Assembly: GCA_903919075.1 (NCBI GenBank)
Contig: CAIXGR010000051.1
Coordinates: forward strand, 1 to 41,133
DNA: 41,133 nucleotides
Source: an uncultured Bacteroidota bacterium
GTDB lineage: Bacteria > Bacteroidota > Bacteroidia > Chitinophagales > LD1
Reading direction: 5' to 3'
Below the pieces are notes generated by a model. It ran no database searches. It saw only the letters and a program-made list of their open reading frames with translations, and was not told the origin of the DNA. The translations under genes and the position numbers were made by a program. How positions within the stretch are numbered: position 1 is the first letter of the stretch; every line of letters starts with the position of its first letter. Below are positions 16,931 to 25,800 of this stretch, piece after piece.

Positions 16931-18391
16931 ATGAAAACAACCGATGAATTGCACTTATTAATTAGAGGCATGGACAGAAACGAGAAGGGCTATTTCCGTA
17001 AATTCTCCAAGCTTCACAGCAGCCGGAATGGCAACTATCTGAAATTGTTTGACTGTGTAGCCTCCATGAAAGACTATAGTGACGATCAGGTGCGCGTGTA
17101 TTTTAAAAGCGAAAAATTTATTTCAAGATTAAACGCCACTAAGTTTTATCTAAAAAACATGATCGTTCGTGCTTTACGTAATTACTATGAAGAGCAGGAA
17201 CCGTACGTTGGTAAATTAATGGCTTTGGCGGAAACTTATATAATACTAAAAAAAGGCTTGCATCAAACTGCGGTAAAAAAAATAATGAAGGAATGGCAGA
17301 ATTGCAGAGCCGACGAAAATTTTGTATTTACCTTGCAATGGATAAACCTTTATCAGCGGCTTATAAATTCAGATGACCGTATTAAGGAACTTATTGAATC
17401 GGCACCGGCGCTTTATGAAGAAAAACAAAAAATCACTAATCGCTATATCGAAAATGCAGGTTTTGAATTTTTGAGAAGCAAAATTGTAGCAGCGCAAACA
17501 AGAGAAAGCGCTAAACAGCCCGAGTTATTACAACAGGTGCTTCGTAATCCATTATTTAACGAAAACAAAATACTTCTTTCGAACATAGCGCGAGCACAGC
17601 GTACTGAATTACTAGCCCGTGTTTATAGCTTATTAGATGAGCCTGAAAAAGGAAGGCGAGTATTAATAAATATGATTAATTGGTGCGATGACCCTTCCAA
17701 TAATTATATGCCCTCGCCATTCAATTATTACATTATGCATAACCAGCTGCTTAACCTTATAGATGGCGATGAAGCAACAGAAATGGCACATCTTATTGAA
17801 AAATGCAGAAAAATTATTACGATTAAACACAACAACCTTAGCGCAAAAGAAGAATATGAAATACAAGCTAATATTTACCTACACGAAATGCGAATGTATT
17901 ATTGGCTAAAAAAGCCTGCGGAAATGCTGAAAAGCGGATTTAAAATGGAACGTTATTTTAGTAAGCATGGAACTAAGGGCGAAGCACAAATGATATTATT
18001 GCTACTAATGGCTTTTGCATACTTTGCTTTGAAAAAATTTGACAAGACACTGGAACGACTAAACGCAATGTTTAGCAACGAATTTGGCGACCGTAAAGAT
18101 TTACTAACCGAGGCTTACCTGCTTAACATTATGGTGCATCTTGAACTAAAAAATTACAGTATTATTAAACGCCAGGTTAACCTGGCCGAAAATTTTATCA
18201 GGAAAAATAGCTCAGAAGCAAGTACAGAATTAAATTTGATAAAAGTGTTTTATAAAATTGCAAAGGCAACCGAAGCACGAGATAAAAGTGCTATAGGTGA
18301 ATTGGCACTAAAACTTTTAAAAATTTTAAGCCCCAAAAAATTGAGCGAACGCAGATATATTGCAGATTGGATACAGGGAAAGTTGAAGTGA
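16931..18391 (+). CDS. Conserved helical (TPR-like) protein of unknown function, paralogue of 28290-29774
   Basis: A 486-residue soluble protein with no signal peptide or membrane segment, predicted almost wholly alpha-helical. The N-terminal about 90 residues (ELHLLIRGMDRNEKGYFRKF, NYLKLFDCV, FYLKNMIVRALRNYYEE) align by eye with the N-terminus of the protein at 28290-29774, including the spacing of the Phe/Lys-rich helix and the YLKN...L helix. The rest looks like degenerate helical hairpins similar to TPRs (for example KPAEMLKSGFKMERYFSKHG, FDKTLERLNAMF). I do not recognise a named family. Each paralogue is next to a large secreted-protein gene and not in its operon. A scaffold or regulatory role is guesswork. 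Confidence 0.8.
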   Translation: MKTTDELHLLIRGMDRNEKGYFRKFSKLHSSRNGNYLKLFDCVASMKDYSDDQVRVYFKSEKFISRLNATKFYLKNMIVRALRNYYEEQEPYVGKLMALAETYIILKKGLHQTAVKKIMKEWQNCRADENFVFTLQWINLYQRLINSDDRIKELIESAPALYEEKQKITNRYIENAGFEFLRSKIVAAQTRESAKQPELLQQVLRNPLFNENKILLSNIARAQRTELLARVYSLLDEPEKGRRVLINMINWCDDPSNNYMPSPFNYYIMHNQLLNLIDGDEATEMAHLIEKCRKIITIKHNNLSAKEEYEIQANIYLHEMRMYYWLKKPAEMLKSGFKMERYFSKHGTKGEAQMILLLLMAFAYFALKKFDKTLERLNAMFSNEFGDRKDLLTEAYLLNIMVHLELKNYSIIKRQVNLAENFIRKNSSEASTELNLIKVFYKIAKATEARDKSAIGELALKLLKILSPKKLSERRYIADWIQGKLK

Positions 18392-18412
18392 TTAAAGAAG
18401 TCGTATTCTAAA

Positions 18413-20320
18413 TCAATTCCATGAAATGATAACCTGGCCGTTGCCAGTTTGCGCACCTTGCTGGCTATTTTGGTTAGCACCGCTGTTGTATGAGCCACCA
18501 CCACCGCCGCCACCGCCAATACCCGAACCAGAGCCACCACCACCACCGGTGTACCCTCCTCCCCCGCCGCCAGATTGGTAACTATAACTTACACCATTAC
18601 CACCGCCACCGAAACCTCCATAACTGTTATTGGAATTGCCATAGCTGACTTGGTAACCGCCATTTCCGCCATTAACATAAGATAAAGCGGCAACTGGGCT
18701 GTTTTGGCCTGCACCGCCATTGCCAGTGAAGCCAGCTCCACCACCGCCCCCTAACCCACCACCATAATTGCCATCTTGTCCATTGCAACAAGTACCGCCG
18801 CCACCGCCGCCGCCTGCGTAATAACCACCGGTGCCTGAGTTACCCCCGTTATTCGCGGTGCCGCCTGTTGAAGTATTTCCTCCAGAGCTATTTCCGGCAT
18901 TAACAGTAGTTAAACCTGGTCCACCGGCAACCAAATCGCCACCACCGCCGCCGCCGCCGGCAATAATTAAAGGATTGCCTGCGTATACCACAAATGTTCC
19001 TCCGCCCCCGCCTCCGCTGCCCTGGTCTGGCGGATTAGCGCCTGCCTGCCCAACTAAAATACTTAATTGCTGGCCTTGTGTAAGGTTAAAATCACCTTGT
19101 ACAAATGCACCGTATCCGCCTAGTGTTGCCGAATTCCCCCCCTGTGCACCATAAGCCTTAACAGTATAAGTGGCGGTTACCGGTGCAGTAAAAGTTTGTA
19201 TGCTACCTGTATAACCATTACCGGTGGCCGTAAATAATTGCGCCTGTATATTTATAACCTCTGTTTGTGCAGCACTTACACCACAAGGATTATTAGCTGA
19301 AACTGACAGACTTCCGAAACCAGATGAATCCCATGTTATATGTACAGAATCTGTACCCTGGCCGGATGTGATAATGCCTAAGAAAGCTGTCCATTGATAA
19401 TTGGCCACGTTGGGCAATGGGCCAATTGAATAAATGGCGGAGGAATTAAGGCTATCGTTGGTAGGCCCTGTAATAGCACCAGGCTGGCCAGCCGCCATAG
19501 GATAATAGGTAGCCGTAACTGCCGTGCGGGTAGGGGTAGTACAGCCGTTGGCACTAGCATCAACATAATAAGTAGTGTTTGAATTAAGGCCTGCAACCGT
19601 AAAGGAAGCGCCCGATGACAACGACGACCCTCCGGTAGGAGCATCGTACCAATTAATAGTACCCAAATTGGCCGAAGCACTTAAAGTTACTGCACTACCA
19701 CTACAAAATGCCGAGGGTGTGGTACCGGTAATTTCAGGAACAATATTTACAAGCATAATAAGGCCATTAGAAGTAGCCGGCGAACCGGTAACACAGGAAA
19801 CGCTTGATGTTAATATACAATTCACAACATCGCCATTATGTAAAGTTGAATCAGTAAAAATTGCACTATTGGTGCCCATGTTATTTCCGTTCACCTTCCA
19901 CTGGTATGAAGGTGATAAATTATTTTGACTAGGTGTTGCGTTAAACGTTACCGTACTACCGGCGCATATAGCACCAATGGGATTTGCAGAAATGGAAACC
20001 CCAGCCACTAGTGCGTTGCTTGAGTTTAAAGTAGACCAGTTAGGAGAAGATGGAGTACCTGCGTTGAAATTATATACGTGGCAATCGGTATTAAAAATTG
20101 TAAGGCCCTCTGCAGGCTTGTTAATCGCATCGCGCTGAGCCGTATTCATACGGAGCATTAACTGCCCCTTGCTGCTTGAGTTTACATCTAACACAGCTGA
20201 ACTATCGGGAAGGGTCCCGGCAGCGTTAATGGCTACTCCTCCGGTTTGTGCATTTACTTTTAAATTAAACACTACCAACATTACAACTAACGAAATAGAT
20301 AAGAAGTATATTTTTTTCAT
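18413..20320 (-). CDS. Glycine-rich secreted surface protein (intact paralogue)
   Basis: A 635-residue protein: signal peptide (IYFLSISLVVMLVVFNLKVNAQ), then the opening DSSAVLDVNSSSKGQLMLRM, Ig/PKD-like modules (ISANPIGAICAGSTVTFNAT; ITGTTPSAFCSGSAVTLSA; GAITGPTNDSLNSSA), and from about residue 370 a glycine-rich domain (FTAPVTATYTVKAYGAQGG ... long GGGGGG stretches) ending NGQVIISWN. This is the glycine-rich domain organisation often annotated in Bacteroidetes surface proteins. It lacks a T9SS domain. It is the same architecture as the broken gene at 10121-11867 and lacks that gene's long homopolymer. It is convergent with the helical protein gene, 21 bp away. Confidence 0.88.
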   Translation of the reverse strand: MKKIYFLSISLVVMLVVFNLKVNAQTGGVAINAAGTLPDSSAVLDVNSSSKGQLMLRMNTAQRDAINKPAEGLTIFNTDCHVYNFNAGTPSSPNWSTLNSSNALVAGVSISANPIGAICAGSTVTFNATPSQNNLSPSYQWKVNGNNMGTNSAIFTDSTLHNGDVVNCILTSSVSCVTGSPATSNGLIMLVNIVPEITGTTPSAFCSGSAVTLSASANLGTINWYDAPTGGSSLSSGASFTVAGLNSNTTYYVDASANGCTTPTRTAVTATYYPMAAGQPGAITGPTNDSLNSSAIYSIGPLPNVANYQWTAFLGIITSGQGTDSVHITWDSSGFGSLSVSANNPCGVSAAQTEVINIQAQLFTATGNGYTGSIQTFTAPVTATYTVKAYGAQGGNSATLGGYGAFVQGDFNLTQGQQLSILVGQAGANPPDQGSGGGGGGTFVVYAGNPLIIAGGGGGGGDLVAGGPGLTTVNAGNSSGGNTSTGGTANNGGNSGTGGYYAGGGGGGGTCCNGQDGNYGGGLGGGGGAGFTGNGGAGQNSPVAALSYVNGGNGGYQVSYGNSNNSYGGFGGGGNGVSYSYQSGGGGGGYTGGGGGSGSGIGGGGGGGGSYNSGANQNSQQGAQTGNGQVIISWN

Positions 20321-20420
20321 GACCCGAATTTATTTGATTAGATAAATGTAGTGAAGAATGTGGAAATAACCCTTTTAGTCTTTCAAGTACAAAATATGGA
20401 CTTTGTCCTTTCAGCTTCTT

Positions 20421-20768
20421 TTACTTCTTTTTCTTTTTTGGCGTAGCCTTTGCCTTTTTATTAAACTCTAACGCAAAGCCTAACCAGTAATCGAGTTGCT
20501 TTTTAGTTTTTATTACATTTTCGTGCACCATTATATAGCCTTTATAAGGCTTACCTTTCATTTCCATGGTACGGCAGCCGGGCTGTGCAATAAGTGTTTC
20601 ATGCAGTGCATGGTCTATACGCAACATTAACTCATCGTTACCGGTGCTTACACACATTTTCCCGTCTACCATAAACAACACACCTCTAAACATTACCTTC
20701 TCTTCTACTTTGGGGACATTGGCAAATGCTTCTCGCACCCGTGCGGTTAATTTTTCGTTATGCGCCAT
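20421..20768 (-). CDS. TfoX/Sxy N-terminal-domain protein
   Basis: The 115-residue cytoplasmic protein matches the TfoX N-terminal domain: EKVMFRGVLFMVDGKMCVST, LMLRIDHALHE, and a C-terminal LDYWLGFALEFNKK, with a lysine-rich tail (ATPKKKKK). In gammaproteobacteria TfoX/Sxy promotes competence together with CRP, but single-domain TfoX-N proteins in Bacteroidetes have no established role and are often linked to general stress or transcription. The basic tail could help contact nucleic acid; this is inference. Isolated gene. Confidence 0.85.
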   Translation of the reverse strand: MAHNEKLTARVREAFANVPKVEEKVMFRGVLFMVDGKMCVSTGNDELMLRIDHALHETLIAQPGCRTMEMKGKPYKGYIMVHENVIKTKKQLDYWLGFALEFNKKAKATPKKKKK

Positions 20769-20827
20769 ATAATTTTGCTATTAGGCAAGTTACAAAAAAA
20801 TGTTTTAGGTGGTTAGGGTAGCCATAT

Positions 20828-22741
20828 TTAGTGGCAGTATTGTTTAATCAAACCACCGGCGTATTTATTTCCCAACTCCATTGCTTTTTGCCAGTCGGTA
20901 CAGGCATTTTGCATATCATTAAGCTCCTTAAACGCATTACCGCGCAGTAAATAAGCCACGTCTTCTTTTGGCGATAGGTTTATTAATAAATTATATTCAT
21001 TAACGGCCCCATGCAAATCACCAAGGCGCGCCTTTAAGGCGGCTATATTATACATTGGCTTTTTAAAATCGGGCTGTGCAGCAATAGCTTTAGTATAATT
21101 TTCCAAAGCTGAATCAACTACGCCTGCTTGGTCGTATGCCCAACCTATATTGTTAAGCGCCTCAGCATATAGCGGTTTTATGGATACAGCCTTCCGGTAA
21201 TCATCCATGGCTGCATTTTTATTACCGGTCTGGTAATAAATCCAACCCCGGTTGTTATATGAATCGGCTTGCTTTGGATTTAATTTTATTGATGTGGTGT
21301 AATCAACCACGGCGGCTTTTAAATTACCTAACTGGCTGTTTACCCTACCTCGGGTAAAATAAGCATCTTCAAAAGTTGGATTCAATTCAATAGCTTTTGA
21401 ATAATCAGCGAAAGCCGGGTTTAAATTACCTTCTATTTTTTCAGCGTTTCCCCGTAGCCAATATCCAAAATATACATTGGGGTTCTTTTCTACCAGGTCG
21501 TTAAAAAGGGTGTAGTCATTTTTCCATACATCAATTCTATTCCATATTATAACTGAAAATATAATTATATAAAACAGAAAAACACTTAAGGCTAAACCTT
21601 TAAATTTATCGAGCTGAATATATTTTGCAGCTAATATTCCTATAATATAAAACAACCCGATATAGGCGATATAAGGATAATGTTCTGACACAAAGCCGGA
21701 ACCTACTGACACAATTTGGAGCATTACTGAAATGGCTACAAAGAAAAAAGCCACCCCAAACCATATTTCTTTTCGGTATACATTTTTGCGAACTACCATC
21801 CACGCAATGGAAAGAACAACCGGTAACGATAAATAATAAATCCACGGCAAAAAACCATTTTTAAGTGCCGGAAAATAATGCGTTGTACATAGCCATACGG
21901 GTGCCAGTAGCCATGTAAAATAAAAAGCAATACCAGATGTAAACATAAAAAAACCATTAACCGGGCCGTACGAAACCATTAAGGCATTATGGGCACCAGC
22001 CTCGCGTTGCGAAATGATGGCTATTACTCCAAATACTATAGATAAAGCAACAAGAGGAGTTTTTTCTGCTATTGAGCGGAAGGATAACTTTCTTCCTTTA
22101 TAAAAATCAATTACAAACAATAATACCGGAAGGGTAACAGCTGCAGATTTACACAACAGTGATACTAAAAAAAGTGCCGCTACACCAGTATAGTATACCA
22201 ACCGGTAACCCGAAGACAAATAGCGTAAATAAACCAGCAGCGACAGCAAATAAAAAGACGCATATGAAACATTTTTTAGCTCGGAAACCCAAACTACTGA
22301 TTGTACATTGAGAGGATGCAGCGCAAATAAAATGGCTACCACCAAAGCAATAAAACTTTGGCCGCTCAGCCGTTGGGTTAATTTAAAAACAAGTGCAATA
22401 TTGACTAAGTGAATCAGCACGTTTAATAAATGGTACGATACCGGATTAAGCTCGAAAAATTTATATACCACTAAATAAACAAGCATGGTAATGGGCTGGT
22501 AGTGGCCTACATAGTACGAAGTGAAAATTGTTTTGACGCCGTGTAAACTGAAATCGCGAATTGCAGGATTATTAGTAACATAAAAATCATCATCGAAACT
22601 GGTTAGGCTGCAAAATGCTGCTTTGCTATAAAGTATGGCTGTAAACACTAACAAAGCGGGCAGGGCCCAATTGGGAATGGCAACTACATCCTTATTTATC
22701 TTCTGCTTAGTGTGTGCTTTTTTATTTTGTTTACCTGACAT
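20828..22741 (-). CDS. TMTC-like polytopic membrane protein with C-terminal TPRs (possible protein O-glycosyltransferase)
   Basis: From ATG 22741 the protein is 637 residues. The first about 410 residues are a multi-span membrane domain with signatures of the TMTC/PMT-like GT-C family: SFDDDFYVTNNPAIRDFSLH (acidic loop after TM1), YVGHYQPITMLVYLV, and FALHPLNVQSVVWVSELKN. Residues about 420-637 carry about six TPRs (AFADYSKAIELNP, AAVVDYTTSIKLNP, AAMDDYRKAVSIKP, SALENYTKAIAAQP). In animals TMTC proteins O-mannosylate cadherins; the bacterial versions are mostly uncharacterised. A TTG at 22804 would extend the frame, but it lies in the T-tract of the upstream gene's terminator, so ATG 22741 is preferred. 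The gene follows the giant PKD protein on the same strand but is separated from it by that terminator. Confidence 0.86.
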   Translation of the reverse strand: MSGKQNKKAHTKQKINKDVVAIPNWALPALLVFTAILYSKAAFCSLTSFDDDFYVTNNPAIRDFSLHGVKTIFTSYYVGHYQPITMLVYLVVYKFFELNPVSYHLLNVLIHLVNIALVFKLTQRLSGQSFIALVVAILFALHPLNVQSVVWVSELKNVSYASFYLLSLLVYLRYLSSGYRLVYYTGVAALFLVSLLCKSAAVTLPVLLFVIDFYKGRKLSFRSIAEKTPLVALSIVFGVIAIISQREAGAHNALMVSYGPVNGFFMFTSGIAFYFTWLLAPVWLCTTHYFPALKNGFLPWIYYLSLPVVLSIAWMVVRKNVYRKEIWFGVAFFFVAISVMLQIVSVGSGFVSEHYPYIAYIGLFYIIGILAAKYIQLDKFKGLALSVFLFYIIIFSVIIWNRIDVWKNDYTLFNDLVEKNPNVYFGYWLRGNAEKIEGNLNPAFADYSKAIELNPTFEDAYFTRGRVNSQLGNLKAAVVDYTTSIKLNPKQADSYNNRGWIYYQTGNKNAAMDDYRKAVSIKPLYAEALNNIGWAYDQAGVVDSALENYTKAIAAQPDFKKPMYNIAALKARLGDLHGAVNEYNLLINLSPKEDVAYLLRGNAFKELNDMQNACTDWQKAMELGNKYAGGLIKQYCH

Positions 22742-22800
22742 ATTCTTCAATATGGATAATGAACCGATTGGTGCTAAGTTGATATTTTTAATGTGAAATA

Positions 22801-22841
22801 GCAAAAAAAACGCCCCCGTGGAAACCCACGGGAGCGCACCC
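22801..22841 (-). terminator. Intrinsic terminator of the giant PKD-protein gene
   Basis: On the minus strand CGCTCCCGTGG and CCACGGGGGCG pair (10 Watson-Crick pairs plus one T-G wobble) around a 4-nt GTTT loop. Eight T follow. It starts about 25 bp after the stop codon at 22867. Confidence 0.88.
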
Positions 22842-22866
22842 TATGCAATTTAAATAATTTAGCGTT

Positions 22867-25800
22867 CTATTGGGCCACCATTTTTCCTTTGCCAATTACT
22901 ACGCCTTTGTTAAGTATTTCATACATATACATGCCCGATGCAAGATTACCTCTATCAATATTAAAGGTATTACCACCGGCAGTTTTATCAATTACTACTT
23001 TGCCAATCATGTCGTAAACCTTTAACTGGTACGATGCTTCAGCGCCTTCAATTTTTAGTATAGTAAACTGGCTGAATGGATTAGGCTGTAAAGTAATGTT
23101 TATGTTTCCGGAAGAAATATCATTAACCGAAAGTGAGTAATCAATTGTATTAAGTGTGGTATTAGTACCTACGCCGGCATTGTAGTCAAAAAACATATAA
23201 CCGGTGTTCTCAATTTGCGCACCCTGTTGCAAGCCTTGAGCCGGTGCTATGGCGTAAGTTACAAAGCCGTGGCTTCCCAATTCATCAACTGCACTATCCG
23301 GTAGCATAATATCATTGAATTTCCAGATAGCTACTCTGCCGGTTATTTGCATGGTGTATGGATGGCTGGCACCAATCATTTTGAATGTTGCCAAATCAAG
23401 ATTAGCTGAAAGTGTATCGTGTATTACAATATTTACAGCCGGCGCAGTACCGGTATTTTGGAAATTAAGCGTGTAGGTTAATTCCTGGTTACCGGTAATT
23501 CTTCCCTCAGGACCTTCGCCGGCAGGGGTTACTGTTTTATTATTCGGATCCCAGCTTGATGTAACCGTTTGATGAAGCGTATCAATATTATCGCTCATAT
23601 CTATATCATCGCAACCGGTGGTAGTTACACTAGCCAGTGTAAAGATAAACTGCCCTGATGTTAAGTCCGTATCAGCAGTAAAAGCTACCCAGAAGTATTT
23701 GCAATTACCTGGCAATAAATTGTTCAAATCCCAACTTGCTACATAAGCGCTTGAATTTTGCGAAGAAGCGGGTGGCGAAGAATAATTGTATTGCAAACCC
23801 GGATTGTAAAACAGATTTACAGTGCCATTTGCAGCGTTGCTGCCAAGGTTGCATACTTGTATATAATACCAAGCTGGAAAGCCCGGTGTAACAGTAGTAT
23901 TAGGAGTAACCTTAATACTCAGGTTACATTCGCCCGGTGGCGTGTAAATACCAAAGTCGTTGTGATTATAGGTTTGTCCGTTTGCCAAAGCCGTATCGGT
24001 AATAGAGCCCGGTGTAATTACACCACCGTTGTATGCATTTGAATGAACAGTGATAACATAAACACCCTCCGGCACTATGGCGCAGTAATGGCCATACTGA
24101 TCGGTAAATACTGTGTATGCCACGTTATCGGTATTGGTTAATGTTACGTGTGCACCTCCAATACCAGCCTCGCCCTGATCCTGCGACTGGTTATCATTGG
24201 CATCAAAGTATACAGTTCCGCAAATGGTAACGCTGTTAATCTGTATGCCAAAATCATATCCGCAATTTGAACCGGTGCCTATTTGCACACCTTCGTATAC
24301 TGCACAGGTAACATCGTTACCATTATAAATTCCGTTCACCGGTATTGAGAAAGTGTAGCCCTGAGGCGCACAATAACGAATATTGTAGGTGCCCGGTGGA
24401 ACAATAGCTACATAGTGGCCGGTTGAATCGGCATGGATGGTAAAGCCGCCAATGTGTACTTCGGCACCGCCTACTCCATGTTCACCATCATCCTGAACGC
24501 CATTACCATTAAGGTCGTTAAATACAACACCACAAACAGTATCATTACCCTCGTTTCCGCATGGATGAACCACTACAATTTGCTGGTATACCGCCTCGCA
24601 GTTAGTCGCTGAATTATAGATTACTAATGATACGGTCCATGTTCCCACAGGGAAAGTATGCATAGGGTTAGCTGAGGTATCTGTATTGCTACCATCTCCA
24701 AAAGACCAATATTGGTGTACATAGCCACCGGTAGAAGTATTGGTAAATGCTACCACTTCGCAAGTGTCGAAAGTAAATGTAAACGAGGCATGGCAATTTT
24801 CATGCTGATCGCCACCTACGTGAACTGAATCGCAGAAGGTATTGCTGCATCCGCTTGCGCTTGTAATGGTAAGACATACGTTATATGTACCTGCATGATT
24901 ATACAAATGCGCAGGGCTTCTATCATGCGAACCTGAACCATCCTGAAAATCCCATATATAAGATACAATAGAATCGTCGCTGGTTGAAGTATTATGGAAA
25001 TAAACTTTGTTAGCAGTATCGCTATAGCTAAAGTTGGCATGGCAACTGCTACCGGAACCGGTGCCTTGTATAGTTTGGCACGAAGTATCGGCACAGCTTC
25101 CTTCTACACCAATAATGTGGCACACTTCATACGTGCCAGGGCCGGTGTAATAATGAGTAGGATCGTTATTGGTTGAAAAAGTTCCATCACCAAAATACCA
25201 TAAATTGAATACGTTGTTGGCTGTGCTGCTTCCAGCAAAGTGGACCCCGCCATTTTGAGTGTAGTTGTAATTCCATGAAGCACTTAAACCGTAGCAAGGG
25301 TTGAACAACACATTTATTGAATCGCAATAAGTGCTGGTACAGCCATGCGCAGTTGTTATTGTTAAGCATACTTTCCACAAACCACTATGCGGGAAGGTAT
25401 GGTTTCCGCTAGCAAAATCGGCAGTGGCGTTGTCACCAAAGTTCCATGAGTAGCTTATAATAGAATCATCGGAGGTGGAAAGATTTGTAAAGTGCACAGC
25501 ATTATATGGCGGATAGAAAGAATGGAAACTAAAATTAGCACTGCAGCCCGATGCACCTACCTGTATCGTGTTGCATGAAGTATCAATACAATTAGTTCCA
25601 GGTATATAAACAATCAAACATACGTTGTAATTACCCGGATGCGCATAGGCATGTGTAGGGTCAAAGTTAGTTGATGTAGTACCATCGCCGAATGACCATA
25701 TATGATGAACAGTTGTGTTTAAATCAATTGGTTTGAATTGCACATTGCCGTTTGGCAGCACAGTATCAGCCCACTGAGCAGTTAACCCGTAACAAGCATC

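Noticed and set aside
22742-22804. TTG start extending the TMTC-like protein by 21 residues
   Set aside because: The start would fall in the T-tract of the upstream terminator, and ATG 22741 gives a normal N-terminus.
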